From assembly GCA_002812745.2 (NCBI GenBank), contig NCSJ02000053.1:1-64000 (forward strand): a stretch of 64,000 nt of DNA. Direction: 5' to 3'. Both the position numbers and the translations under genes were made by a program. Shown here in pieces: positions 24,501 to 37,087 of this stretch; position 1 is the stretch's first letter, and every line of letters starts with the position of its first letter. The stretch comes from Scytalidium lignicola. Its lineage: Eukaryota; Ascomycota; Leotiomycetes. Below the pieces are notes generated by a model. The model was not told where the DNA came from. It did not search any database and worked only from the letters and a program-made list of their open reading frames with translations.

Positions 24501-27059
24501 AAGAAAACCGCCGCCTCCTCCAGCTGAGTCGGCCACTTTGATTAAAGCCAATTCGCTAAGCAAAAAGACTGGCCAGCAGTCGAGGCTCTCCATCACCAGT
24601 GTTGATAGTGATGGGAGGCGTTCATCTGTTGGAGAACCACTCTCAGCAATATCCCAAGAAATGTCAGAACGTAGTAGACGTAAACCTGTCGGATCTCCGC
24701 AGTCTACTTTCGGGCCTAGTAGTGCATTTGGTGGAATCAGAGCTTCCCCTGACAAGAGATCACCGTCGTTTGGATTTGAACATGTTGAGAGAGGGCGGAG
24801 TGCGCTTGCTTCCGTTGAGTTCGGAGCTTCAGCATCTGGAAGAAGCAGTCCTAGGTCAGCTGGTGGTACCCCTGGCAGCCTGACATGGAGCAAAGGGGAT
24901 ATGCCGTTCGTCATCCCCGATTATTCCCCTGATGAAAGCGAAGATCCTGCCCGCAATTTCCAGGCGACAGAGAACAGTGCCATTTCAAAGTTGCGCCAGA
25001 ATGATATTGGAAGACTACCATCCCCTTCAGGTTTTAGTCCTAGCAGTGCTCATGCTAATAATTATCCTGGCATGGAAATCCCAGGGAATCGGAAATCTTA
25101 CGGTCCAGATTTAGACTTTACAGAATCCGATGTCGTTTTCCAGAAGGCACGGCCTCCCGTGCAAGCAAGTGATTCCGATGATGACTCCGATGACGGATTA
25201 TTTGCTGTTCCAATAGCATCACGCAAAACTCCGTCGAAGGCTGCATCTCGTGCAGATCTTATCCGTGACGAAGATAGCTCATCCGAGAAGGTTGCAAAGA
25301 GACCTAGTCTTACAATTAAAACATCGAGATCTAAGAAGAACCTCTCCGTCTCCTTTTCTTCGCCTCAAAATGTGAACAGTGCCGCGACTACAAATGCTGC
25401 TAGAACCCCAGAGTTTGATGATGACAATCTAAGAGGTAATTCAAGTGCAAATGGAAAACGGCCTCAACGACGCACTCCAACCTCGGCGCTTACTACATCT
25501 GATGGTACTATGTCTGCAGATTCCGAGGAGATGCTCCTTCGTAGAGAATCATTCGCTAGAGAGGATATATGGGCAAACAGACCTCCAGCGGAAGCCCTTA
25601 TCAATCACCTTGACGATTTCTTCCCCAACCTTGACCTAGATCAACCAGCAGTACTTGAAGAAGCCTCGGGAGGGTCACCGTTAGTATCTCCAATTGAAGA
25701 ACAGGAGCCCACTCTTGAACAGATTGCAGCAGCCCAGACAGGAATGACCCTTGATGGACCATCAATGATACCTATGCATAGCACCAGCTCAACTTACAAC
25801 GAATCGGATACTCTCGGATCTGATGAATCTACACTAAAGGCTTTGGAGAGACCTCAAAGTGTAGCCCAAAGAAATATGCGCCGCTCAGGTGGCCTGGGCC
25901 GAATGAAATCTATTCGTGAAGTGGCAAGAGGGGCTCATGAGGCGCAGAAACGCTTCACAGCACCGAGCCAGCAGAGCTCAAATAACAGTAATATTTTACG
26001 ACGAAAGAGTACCAAAATGTTCGGCGCCAATATTGTTCAGATTAAGCCTCAGCGAGGTGGTATGATTATCCCCCAGGTCCCTCAAGATTCCATTCCAAAG
26101 CGACAAGCAACTTTCCGGTGGTTTAAGGGCCAACTTATTGGCAAGGGTACTTATGGACGCGTCTATCTGGGAATGAATGCGACCACGGGAGAGTTTTTAG
26201 CTGTAAAGCAAGTCGAAGTCAATGCAAAAGCAGCTGGGAATGATAAAGAGAAGATTCGTGAGATGGTAGCAGCGCTTGACCAGGAGATTGATACTATGCA
26301 GCACCTTGATCATGTCAATATTGTCCAATATCTTGGATGCGAGCGAAAGGAGACCTCTATTAGTATTTTCCTAGAATATATTTCTGGTGGTAGCGTTGGA
26401 AGCTGTCTTCGAAAACATGGCAAGTTCGAAGAAAAGGTTGTTAGCTCTCTTACTCGCCAAACATTATCTGGTTTGGCGTACTTGCACCATGAGGGTATTC
26501 TGCATCGAGATTTGAAGGCGGATAATATATTGTTAGATCTTGATGGCACCTGCAAGATCTCTGACTTCGGTATCTCCAAGAAGACAGATAACATCTACGG
26601 CAACGACGCTACCAATAATATGCAAGGATCAGTTTTCTGGATGGCACCAGAAGTGGTTCGTTCTCAAGGACAAGGATACTCCGCTAAAGTAGATATCTGG
26701 TCTCTAGGGTGCGTTGTGCTCGAAATGTTTGCAGGACGAAGACCTTGGAGCAAGGAGGAGACTGTAGGCGCAATTTACAAGCTTGGCTCTCTGAACGAAG
26801 CCCCTCCAGTCCCAGAGGATGTAGCCGTAACCATTAGCCCTGTTGCTATTGCTTTTATGGCTGATTGTTTTACTATGTAAGTTGATCATCTTTATTCTAT
26901 CTTCAGATGTAAGAAATTGAATCTAACAATACATCTAGTATACCTTCAGAGCGGCCGACTGCGGATACCTTGCTCAGCGAGCACCCCTTCTGCCAGCTGG
27001 ATGCTAATTATAATTTCCTAGACACCGAACTCTACGCAAAAATCCGCGGCACCTATTAG
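21514..27059 (+). CDS. BCK1: MAP kinase kinase kinase of the cell-wall-integrity pathway (BCK1-like)
   Basis: Exons 21514-26876 and 26939-27059 give 1,827 aa. The N-terminal 350 residues are Pro-rich and disordered (PPPPPMSPP). A SAM-like domain lies at about 380-440 (VLIWLANNHFSSDWQETF), and a Ras-association-like domain at about 762-848 (FILVTLDGWNYRLCDVTD). A long Ser-rich linker is followed by a Ser/Thr kinase domain from about 1,535 to the end. It has the glycine loop GKGTYGRVYLG, the lysine in LAVKQVEV, HRDLKADN, DFG and the APE-equivalent WMAPEVV. This order is that of BCK1/Mkh1, which is activated by PKC1 and phosphorylates MKK1/2 to control Slt2/MpkA. The final exon ends with a typical subdomain XI (SERPTADTLLSEHPF). 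The start codon is the first Met in frame; an upstream non-coding exon cannot be excluded. Confidence 0.93.
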
Positions 27060-27608
27060 TCTTTATCTCTTACCTCTTGGTTTTGCTATTCTTTCTTTCT
27101 TACTGGATTTGGATATTGTTAAAGCATTAGTGGTTATGAATGATGACACCAATGAACTTGTGTACTAATAGGCTTGATAACCTTACGTTAGTCTAGCTTT
27201 TGAGGATGATGATACCTGTGTTGAGTGTTTTGGTCATGTACCATGTCTTGAATTCTACTACTTGGAGGAAGAGGTGGGGGTTAGGAGTGGATGGCAATTG
27301 TGTGATTTAAATAATAAATATACTTATTATGATTGAATGCTCTGCTAAACACTACGGCTTAATTGTTGGACCATCTAGGGGTTGGGCATCTCTGGCATCT
27401 CTAGCTTGTCATTCCTGTTTTGGATGAGGGTGGAATTTTCTAAATGCTAGCCCACACGCAGCCTCGCCACAGCCTTGTGGTCGCTTAAGAATTATTCACA
27501 AGATCAAAAATTTGTTTAACAAGGCCAATAACAACATCTTCGGAACGGGTTGCATTGATTTGCAGTCATACGTGCAGTAGTTCAGTCTTATCTTTCATTT
27601 AATATAAG
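27060..27608. other. Intergenic region between BCK1-like and TSR4-like genes
   Basis: About 550 bases without any supportable frame. It holds the 3' flank of the kinase gene and the promoter of the next gene on the same strand. Confidence 0.6.
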
Positions 27609-28998
27609 ATGGCACCGTATGACAGCGACTCTTCTGAGGGAGAAGATGGTGATTATACTGAGACAAATGTACTTCTTGGATATGCATCCAAAGAACCTTC
27701 AGAAGACACCATAAGCCATATTGGAGGAAGACCAGTATGTTTAGACCTCGGAACACCTCGATCTCAATTAAAATTTTCATTTGTCCATTCTACGTTGATC
27801 TGATATAAAGATCGTATACTGATCTTTTGGTACGCAAAGACCTGGCTTGACCCCTCTACCCCGCCTTCTGCAGCGTTGGCCAAATGTAAAGTTTGCAACG
27901 ACCTTATGGTTCTGCTACTACAGTTAAATGGAGATCTACCAGAGGTTTTCCCTGGACATGAACGACGGCTATATGTGTTAACTTGTCGACGAAAGACTTG
28001 CAGACGGAAAGAAGGAAGCGTAAAAGCACTAAGAGGTATAAGAATTACCGCCGCCGTTTCTCCTAAAGAGAAGTCAGACAAAAACAACGTGCTGTCACAA
28101 CAACAGGAACAAGCTTCAAAGCCTGCAGTAAATATTGGAGAGACTTTGTTCGGTGCGCAAACTTCTCCAGCGGCTTCACCATTCGCCAATCCTTTCTCCA
28201 CTAGCACTTCAAACAGCAACCCCTCGAATCCTTTTTCTAACCCCTTTTCTACGACTTCCTCCACTCCTTCAGAGAAGAATCTGGACCCAGAACCTACAGA
28301 TCATATTTCTACAACCTCNAAAAAGTTTCGATCTTCCAAAGACGTTTGCCTCCGCTGTCTCTATCAACAGTGATCCTTCTAAGTTTGGCCCAGCACCGCC
28401 TCCTGAGCCGTGGCCGGAGGAATCGAAACAGCCACCTGCATACCCCTTATACTATCTAGCGGATGCCGACTACGAGGTATTGGATAAGGTTGAGGAACTC
28501 CCTGTTCCTACTGAAACATTAGACTACGACGAAGGACCTAGTTCTAGCAGGCAAAAAGAAGACAAGGACGTATACGAGAGCACAATCGATAAGACGTTCC
28601 AGAAGTTCGCAGACAGATTAGCTCAGAACCCGGAACAGGTAATTCGATACGAGTTTAAAGGCCAGCCATTACTTTATTCCAAGCACGATACTGTTGGAAA
28701 GTTGCTTTCGTCTGGAGAAAAGCAGCAGAATGGGAAAGTAACGACAACTTCCGGGAGCAGCAATGGGATGCCCAGGTGTGGAAGCTGTGGTGCTGGGAGG
28801 GTGTTTGAGGTTCAGTTAACTCCGCACGCTATTATGGAGTTGGAGTCTCAAGAAATCGGAATTGATGGAATGGAGTGGGGGACCATCATTGTTGGGGTTT
28901 GCGAAAGGGATTGCCAGCAGCGAAACGTGGCTGATGGTGTTGGATATGTGGAAGAGTGGGTAGGGGTACAATGGGAGGAGCTAAGTGTAAGAAAATAA
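27609..28998 (+). CDS. TSR4: TSR4/PDCD2-family ribosome biogenesis factor
   Basis: Exon 1 27609-27734 and exon 2 27840-28998 give 427 aa after removal of one extra base at the N (28,319). The start LLGYASKEPSEDTISHIGGRP joins across the intron to TWLDPSTPPSAAL, the canonical PDCD2 N-terminus, followed by zinc ligands in KCKVCNDLMVLLLQ and TCRRKTCRR. After a low-complexity Ser/Asn/Phe linker the C-terminal PDCD2_C domain carries YEVLDKVEELPVPTETLDYD, QPLLYSKHD, MPRCGSCGAGRVFEVQLTP and WGTIIVGVCERDC, with further Cys pairs. TSR4 is the dedicated chaperone of ribosomal protein Rps2 and is needed for 20S pre-rRNA processing. Reading as given, the frame breaks at the N and resumes one base later; I interpret this as a sequencing artefact, not a pseudogene. 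Confidence 0.92.
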
Positions 28999-29368
28999 TA
29001 ATGATGAAAGAAGTATGGAATACCAAAAGAAGGATTAGAAAAGTCCTTTTTATTGTGGAAATAATAGATTATTCCGGATGCCCTAAGGGCATTCCAAGGT
29101 ACTTGCTAGCCATCTGGCAATGACCACCTTTGCTCCTCCAGTATATTAAGGAATAGCACCACAGGGTTTTGTAGCATTCATCAACCCAAAGCAGGACCTA
29201 GTCCCTTTCGACCAAGGCTCCACAAAACTGGGTTATCTAGCATGAATACATCCCGTCATGAGTTCATTGTCTCGATAAAGCCTCCAACTCCAAGCCCAAT
29301 GAACGCCGTCCAGCCAACCATGCCATCCATGCAAAGTTAATAGGAATTTAGACTCAGGAAATTCGAAC

Positions 29369-30320
29369 TTAAGCAGGTTGCTCATACGCTCTCCTAATCA
29401 CTCTTGCAAATTGATCCATCTTTACATTCTCTCTGACGATGGTTCCCTTAGCCTCATTCTCTTTGTTCAGAGGTACCTTCACAGTACTGCCTTCAATAGC
29501 CCATCCGCAAGTACCAGCCACGAACTTGTCAAAGGCTTCACCTTGTAATCCCAGCCACGACTCTAAAACAGATCTCTCAACCTCTCGCACAGCCTGGGAG
29601 ATAGTAAGAGCGATTCGTATCCGTATTAGCTCTTCGAAACCAGACACATCAGCAATCAAGTCTGCGTACAGATCATCACTGTCGAGCGTACTCCAGAACG
29701 TAGCATAGGAGGCCTGCGAGAGGAGGTTGTTTAAGACATTCAATTTCTGTACTGCCTCTGAGAGTGGTGCATCACCAGCTGCTGGCAGGGAAGAAGATGT
29801 GGAAACGGGTGTTAAGATATGTGGTGGCAGGAGGTGTATTGCTAGTGAGAAATCGGGTGAGGGGAAGACTGTGAGAGACTTGACAAGGATGTTCGTGATT
29901 GTCTCGTCCTTTGCGAGGTGGGGGTTGAACTGGTACCTGAGCGTTACGAACAAATGTCAGCAAATAAAGCTCTAGCTATCTATATCATAGACAATGAGGG
30001 GCTAAAAGATATTCAGATAGAGCTAATAAACTTGGCTTCATGGGCCGGAGGGATTCAGTCTCCAGTACCCATTCAGGTAATAGGAAACGTTAAAGTTAAT
30101 CATCACCATATGTAGAAATATAACATTTCAGTATAGAGTAAGGTACTCACAATTTTAGGAGCGCAAGGTTCGCATAGCAGTCGTATGTTTTGTCTTCGCA
30201 CTGCTGCGTAACGTATTCTTGAAATATGACCGTTGTTTCTGGGTTATATCGATCGAGTCCGTTTAGAATAGTGTCGATTTGTTCTGGCCTATCGGGCGCA
30301 TAATCAAAAGCAATACCCAT
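29369..30320 (-). CDS. Eukaryotic translation initiation factor 3 subunit K
   Basis: Exons 30320-30151 and 29936-29369 (intron 214 nt, donor GTGAGT) give 245 aa, the usual length. Exon 1 has [17 protein letters not shown] and [12 protein letters not shown], joining across the intron to YQFNPHL, a very characteristic eIF3k sequence. The middle shows [11 protein letters not shown] and the [17 protein letters not shown] helix. The winged-helix/PCI-like C-terminal part contains [20 protein letters not shown] and ends at [10 protein letters not shown]. eIF3k is a non-essential accessory subunit of eIF3, in the 43S pre-initiation complex. The intron is longer than most in this window but contains no coding match. 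Confidence 0.93.
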
Positions 30321-30493
30321 TGTGACGAAAATTGATCTCTAACTTTCAGGTTGAGAGCTGGTTTACAAATGCCGCTTTTTCGTGGGTTTTAGGAGATATG
30401 AATTTTAGGGTTGAAGGAACATGTTTGTGGGGCTTTGGCCTTAGGCATTACAAAGTGATCATTTGATCACGTGATTTTATTTTTAGGTCAAAA

Positions 30494-30601
30494 ATGTCAC
30501 GGTTTGATATATCGCAGTGGAATGATTGGTTATATGGAGGTCTAGCAACTGTAGTTATTCTAGTTGCTGTATGGTTAACTATCGTACAGCCTAGCAGGTA
30601 A
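30494..30601 (+). CDS. Possible small membrane protein or first exon, unidentified
   Basis: A 35-codon frame begins 174 bases from the eIF3k start on the opposite strand. It has about 11 polar residues (MSRFDISQWNDW) followed by one hydrophobic segment (LATVVILVAVWLTIV) and QPSR. The terminal AGG|TAA overlaps a plausible donor (AG|GTAATT), so this could be exon 1 of a longer spliced gene; I could not find a convincing second exon before 30,915. I do not recognise the family. Fungal single-span micro-proteins of 35-70 aa are common subunits of ER and mitochondrial complexes, so it is worth listing, but it may be chance. Confidence 0.3.
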   Translation: MSRFDISQWNDWLYGGLATVVILVAVWLTIVQPSR

Positions 30602-30915
30602 TTACATAAGCACCTCAATTCCTGACAAAAGGTGTCAGAGAATGGTATGTAGCTGGTTAAGTGAGTTGTGGTACTGAATTCATTTTATAACAAAAAGGGT
30701 TGGGATTTAGGTATTAACCACCTCAAAAGTAAGTTATCAAAAAGATGTAAAGTTTATTTCGTCCAAGAAATACTCCATGGGAAGGTGATTGGCCAATTCA
30801 TGTTATTTAAACTCCCACAAATAATCAATTATTTTGAGAATCTAAAACTTTCTAGCCGCAACTGACGAGACACTAGTCCTCAACACCTTTTGTTCTATCA
30901 AATATAGCAATGTAG

Positions 30916-33900
30916 CTACATATGAACTTCAATATTTGACACCATATCTCCGCCAAGACGTGCAATCTCAGATAATATAGTAGATTTGTCAATTTCAACA
31001 TCTTTTGACTCCTCGGATTTTGAGTCCATAATCGGCTTTGTTGCGTATGAAATATTGACCTTGAAAGGTCTTGATGCAGTTTGGGGGTTCCATAATCCAG
31101 CAATGATCGAGCCAGTCTCATTGCTTCTGAAAAAGACGATACTGGTAGCATATAGTTTCCTAAGTTCATCAAGATACCACTGAGCTAGGCCATAGTCGAC
31201 GGTATCCAAATTTGCTTCTGATTGCACCTCTAAATTTTTGAATTGAGCCTGCTGTTTGTTTCCTTTCTTCTTTTTGGGATGTCCGAATTTAGGTACAAGG
31301 TGAATGACAAAATCATACTCTTGCGTCGATGAAGCAAATGGGGACTTGAAGTCCAGATCAAGTCCCTGCTCCTTAACAAGTTTACATACTGAGCGAGCTA
31401 GAGTTGTCATGCGAGCTGCAACCATTTTTGAAGGACCTCTATCTGTGAATGCAACACCACTCGTATCATGATTGGAAGCTGCAAAAATGACTGTCCGATT
31501 CATACCGGGATCTATTTTCCGCCATGCTTCGACTCGGGTACTGATAGAAGTAACATCTTTCGTCGTCATTGTCCCATTAAAGTCCACAATTAATGGAACT
31601 AACCGCCAATCCCACCTTGAGATAAACAACAATGTCCTCAGAAACCCAGTCATAGTGCTTGATGGTATTTGCCATGGGTAGCTGTGCAAGAACGTATGAG
31701 CAACTAGAAGCTCAATCAACTCCTCACTAACGTGTTCAAGAAGCATATGGCGATCGAACCACAGTTTTGCGAGGCGAATGGTTGGAGAAAGCAGTGGAAA
31801 ACGGGTACAATGCGTTGCAATAGATTGCGTGTGGAGAGGTAGGTGAATAAATAACCTCTTGTAAGCCGAAAGAGCTTGTGCAGCATCTTCACGCGTATGC
31901 TGATTAGCAGATTTGTCTTTAACTTGACGTTCGAGCAGAGTCTGCTCGCGCTCAGAATGAATTCGAAGTCTAAACACAGCGCCGGACTGATAGAGTATAT
32001 CAAGATAGGCACAGTTCAATAAGTGGTTATCCTCATTCTCAAGGCCTACACGTGTCTCAACAACATCTTCCAAATCCTCGAAAAGAGCTCCGATCTTGAG
32101 CAGGAATGCAGCCTTTGTTCTTTGGATGGCAGCAATATTATCTGGCCATCTACCAGATCCTTCAAACTGTATGAGAACATCAGCAGGCTCTCCTAGTGGT
32201 TCCGTAGGCTCAAAGATTGGTGGATATATAGATGAGTATCGTAGCTGAGGACTGATTGGGGAAATGGACCTCAGCTGTAATGGCAAGCCTTCGAGATCTC
32301 TAAGTTGCTTCTCAAAATTATTAAAAGCTCCGTGAAGAGCATCGAAGCCACGCCTGTTTGCTCCAGACGGCAGGAATTTCTCGAAACCCTCACCGACAAA
32401 ATGAAGTCCCTGGCTCATTTCCGAGTCGAAGTGTCGTTTTAAGAGATAGGTGAGGATTTCGTGTAAAATGGAATATGCTGATCCAGGAGACCATACAAGA
32501 CTCTCTAGAATACTACCATCTTTGAAGCGTCGCAACTCCGCCTTTTCGCCCCAAAACTTTTGAAATTTCGCCGCTTTCTTTTTCTCTGCTGCCGGTGGAC
32601 CATGGTCTACGAGCCTGTCGATGTTTGCTGGATCGAATACTAGTGATACAAGCAGTGATTGTTGATCGTCAGATGGAGGAGCTGAAAATTTAACAGCCCA
32701 GGAAGGCAGGCTTGGTTCTTTGATATCTATGGTTTTAACACGGTCTAATAGACCTTCACGTAATACCCCATAGATTTTGTGGCTCATTGTTGAAGTATAT
32801 GGTTTATGATCACACGAAGATCCTTCGGAGGACTGTGAGGGAATAGGTATTCGAACGATGCAGTCAAACTTCTGCAAAGGTTGATCGGCATGAATGATGA
32901 AGGTTGATTCGAAGTGATCGAATGCGGAATCATTAAGCATCTCTAGCGACAACCTGGCCTCCTCGAGTAGTTGTTTATATGCCCATGGTGTCATCTTGTA
33001 TAGAATATTCTGCCCGCGCNGACCATCATAGAGCATCGGGAATCCCGACGGACTTATGGAAAAGTCGGAGGCTTGAAATAGAAGTGGTTTAGCGGCTAGG
33101 TTATTACTAGCAAGAAATTGGATAACAGCTTTAAACATCTGGTAACTGCTGTAACCAGGAGAAAGAACACTGTTACCCTTTGGACCACCCCCTCTGAGTA
33201 GCAAAGCTGTTAGTGCTGACCATTCGAAATGCCCAAATCCACCACTGCGTGAGTCGCTACTGAATCCCCTTTGCTTAAGCCATATTCTCCCCAGAATGCA
33301 GCAATTCTTGAAACCGCTGGACTGTTTGGAGCTAGAATGAAGAAGCTTGAGATACGACTCAAAGTTACAATCGGACCTTAAAGTAGCATTATAGAAAGGT
33401 GACGGAGTTGGTTCCTTTCCTTCCTTGATAGCATCCTCTTTTGGTCGGATTGAATTTCGTATTGGGCGTAATTTTGGTTCTGGAAAAAAGCCGTAAGGCG
33501 CTGTTGGTATGATATTTATTGCAATACTCGCATATGAATTTGCTTTTGATTTGTCAATTGCTGAGTCAGGTTAGTTGGTGGAAATTGCAAAGAAGTAAAG
33601 GACTCACAGGATACAGATGGCATAACAACTAAGACTGGTTGAAGCGTGTTTCCGTTTAAATACTTGAAAGTAAACGAATACATACTCTCCGCAACATCTT
33701 GGAGACCTGCAGCGATGCATGCAAGATAGTAAGCCCTCTTATAAAAGTAGCGATAATTGAGATAGTCTTTCTCCTGGAAAAGGGATGGTGGCATGGTAAC
33801 AACCATGTCGATTGATAGGGTGCTATTTGAGCTTATTGCAGTGCCCAACGCATAACTGCCAACAACATTGATCTTTTCTGGTGTTTCAAACCCAAATTTA

Positions 33901-34398
33901 TAGGCTACGGTCTTCTCAGGCTGCGGGTTAGGGAATGGTATGGAAATCTTTTGGGATTTAAGGGATTTTATAGCATCGACAACCTGTTTCTTTTGTTAGA
34001 TAATAAGTACTCTGGATTTGAAGTTTCAAACATACTGGAAGAGGCTCGCGCTTTTCAAATCCTTCAATGAATTGCTTCAATTGGCGTAAGATATCATCAA
34101 TAGTGCCGCGACTAGACTCTTTTAATCGCACTTCAGATAGCATCTCGTCTATCTGTAGCTTAAAAATATTCGAGTTGTATGTCCCTCCTGCATACAATGC
34201 ACTATCTCCTGCTCCTTGTATTGTATTTGCCCTCGAATTGTTCGGCCGGGGACTTTTTAGAGACTGTGCATCTGGGGAAACGTCTCGCTCAGCGGATGCT
34301 CTAGAATTGCCGACATCTGATGAGACGTCTCCGTTTTCTAATACATTCCGGCCATCGTCATGATCTAGCTTGCGTCGTTTCGACGGAACGGGAGCCAT
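30916..34398 (-). CDS. UTP22: UTP22/Nrap, small-subunit processome protein
   Basis: Exons 34398-34036, 33983-33608 and 33560-30916 give 1,127 aa with matching phases. The basic N-terminus (PSKRRKLDHDDGRN) precedes the Nrap repeats of nucleotidyltransferase-like folds. Recognisable blocks are PEKINVVGSYALGTAI, GFKNCCILGRIWLKQRGF, GGFGHFEWSALTALLLRGG, YDG.RGQNILYKMTPW, EKAELRRFKDGSILESLVW and the late RLAKLWFDRHMLLEHVSEE. Utp22 joins Rrp7 and casein kinase 2 in the UTP-C module of the 90S pre-ribosome in the nucleolus. The N at 33,020 falls in frame (one X) and behaves as an ordinary unread base, unlike most other Ns here. The start lies only 235 bp from the divergent cystathionine gamma-synthase start, so the two probably share a promoter region. 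Confidence 0.93.
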
Positions 34399-34633
34399 GG
34401 TGCAGACGTCGGCTGTGGTCTTTAATGACTTGCAAATCGAAGGTAGAAATGCGAATTTCTGCCGCAACTTTTCTCAGCCATAGGATTTAAGCTTGCGGGA
34501 GCTAAATTTTAGCTCGCAGGTGGGGTCCCTTGTCAATCCTCCGGTTGCGGCCAGGGACAGCACAATTCCTCGTTTTTAGACTCCACGTAAACATTCGCTC
34601 AACAAGTTGAGTAATTCCGTCTAACGGTTGGAT

Positions 34634-36614
34634 ATGTCGGTTATTGAGCTTGGAGAGTCCATACCAGCTCTTACGCCTCATGTACGTGCCCTCTGCTCTG
34701 AATTTACTGTTGTTGGAATTAGAACCCCGAAGAACCGCACTTGATGAGTCAATGCTAACCATTTTGTGAAGGCTGCGAGCGTGTCCCTCCCAACATGGAA
34801 GGACAACATAGCCTACGAAGAGGGGCAAGATAGAGTCGTAAAGAAGATGGTTACTGGTTATCCACGGTGAGAGCTTCCTTTTAAGTTGTAAAAATATTTA
34901 GCTAACTAGTGTGGCGAATTTTAGTTTTTTCATAAATAAACTTATCAAGGCGTTCGCCGAAGATATAGTAAAAAAATACGGCAGCGAGGGTCAAAATGCC
35001 ATGCTTTTCCCATCCCCTAGTACTGCTAGGAGGTGCTTATCTTTTATGCGATCGCTCGACTCGTCCATTAAACCCGAACAAGTCAAGATAGTGGATCTGG
35101 TCTTAGATCCTGCCCAGACAGAGGCAAAGAACCTTGCAAATCTTTCTCCGTCAATATCAGCGGTGATATACTCCGTGGAATACTTCCCCCTAGCTAAACA
35201 GTTTTGGCAACATTCTGGAGAAGGGATCTCCAGCCGGCGCGCCGAGTTCTGCCATGAGCTCTTTCAGGAGGATCTTCTAGTCGACAAGACAGCTATACAA
35301 AGCGAAAACGATGCCTATCAGGAGCCACGTAAAGGACCTAGACGATATCAGAGGGGATCTCTAGACAAGAGATCCGGATCTGCCGATAGAGCACATTCGT
35401 CGACGGTGAATGGAACTGAGGTACACAAAATGCTCTCTTCAAATGTTATACCCGATGCAAAAGAGAGCTCAATATTCTTGGAGGAAAGATTTGGCCGTAA
35501 TCTTGATGTCTCCTTTGTAAACAATGCAAAGTCAGCCATCCGCCGACGGATAGCTGGATCACTTATGGGAGAGATAGACCTTGCAGTCCCCCAATCACCA
35601 AAACCAACTCCAAATACCCGTGGAGTAGTTGGTCTTTCTGAAGGAGATGTGTATCTATATCCATGTGGGATGAATTCAATCTTCCATACTCACGATATGC
35701 TTATGGAAGCTAGAGGATCGCTCAAGAGTATTTCATTTGGGTTTCCTTATGTGGATACCTTGAAGATCTTACAGAAGTTTGGACCTGGCTGTCTCTTTTA
35801 TGGACATGGTTCATCTGAAGATTTAGATGACCTCGAAAAACGGCTGGAGGGAGGAGAACGCTTTTTAGCTTTGTTTTGTGAATTCCCCGGTAATCCCCTT
35901 CTCCAGTGCGTTGATTTGAAACGCATACGAGCACTCGCAGACAAATATGACTTTGCTGTTGTTGTTGATGAGACAATCAGCAATTTTATTAATGTTCATC
36001 TCTTACCATATGCTGATGTGGTGGTGAGCAGCCTCACCAAGATTTTCTCTGGGGACTGTAACGTTATGGGTGGCAGTGCGATATTTAACCCCAATGGGAG
36101 ATATTACCAGCAATTGAAGCGTGTTGCAGCGGTGGAATACGAAGATACATACTGGGCAGAAGACGTCATATTCATGGAGCGCAACAGCCGACATTTCGTC
36201 TCCCGGATTGAGAGGATTAATGCTAATGCTGAGGCTATATGTGACCTTCTTCTAGCACACCCGCTGGTGAAAAAAGTCTACTATCCAAAATGTAACTCCT
36301 CGCGAGTCCACTATGATACATGCAGGACACCAAATGGTGGATATGGTGGCCTACTCTCTATCACTTTTCAGACCACAGCACAGGCCATAGCATTCTACGA
36401 CAGGATTGAGACTGCTAAAGGCCCAAGTCTGGGTACCAATTTCACATTGACATCTCCCTATGTTATCCTTGCACATTTCTTAGAATTAGACTGGGCTGCC
36501 CAGTTTGGCGTGCCTGCCGACTTAATACGGATAAGCGTTGGGCTTGAGGATGCTGCCGATTTGAAAGGTCGGTTCGCAGTTGCTTTAAAGGCAGCTGAAG
36601 CAGCCAAGGCTTAA
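34634..36614 (+). CDS. Cystathionine gamma-synthase (transsulfuration, PLP enzyme)
   Basis: Exons 34634-34681, 34772-34866 and 34925-36614 give 610 aa. The N-terminal [23 protein letters not shown] and [19 protein letters not shown] blocks are joined across the two introns and fix the start. The PLP-dependent Cys/Met-metabolism fold follows, with [36 protein letters not shown] and the Schiff-base lysine in [19 protein letters not shown]. The C-terminal part includes GGYGGLLSI and [14 protein letters not shown]. This long fungal form (STR2-like) condenses O-acyl-homoserine with cysteine to cystathionine, on the route to methionine. The region at about residue 195-275 ([20 protein letters not shown]) is a variable insertion that fungal members carry between the N-terminal and catalytic parts. 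Confidence 0.9.
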
Positions 36615-37087
36615 GTAGGTTACCTAAGATGTTCTTATATGGTACTTCACATAGTTTGCTTGCATTACAGCATATCAGAGTGGACTCACAGTAGATATAT
36701 AGCTTGCATAAGGGCGAGGAATGCTCGTCTTAACTAGGGTATTTATGACGCTCTCAACAGATTAAGTTTGGGCGGCGTGCCGAATCATTATGTCCGGAGT
36801 TTTAGTGTTATTCTCATGAATCTCTGGAAGATATTCTATGTACTATTGTGAAGCTAGGAACTTGCTAAAACTATGCACTGAGATCATCTACACATTTCAG
36901 CCACAACGCGTGCCTCAGCCACACTAACACAGCCATCTATTCAAGTCGCGAAGTCGCGTACTCCCTTATCCACGACCACTTAAACTAAATTATACGCGAA
37001 TGGGAGAACAAAGACAACTTGATTTTTAAGCAACATTATATGCGATTCAGTAATCGCGCATTTTTTTCTTCTCGTTTTGAAGCCAAT

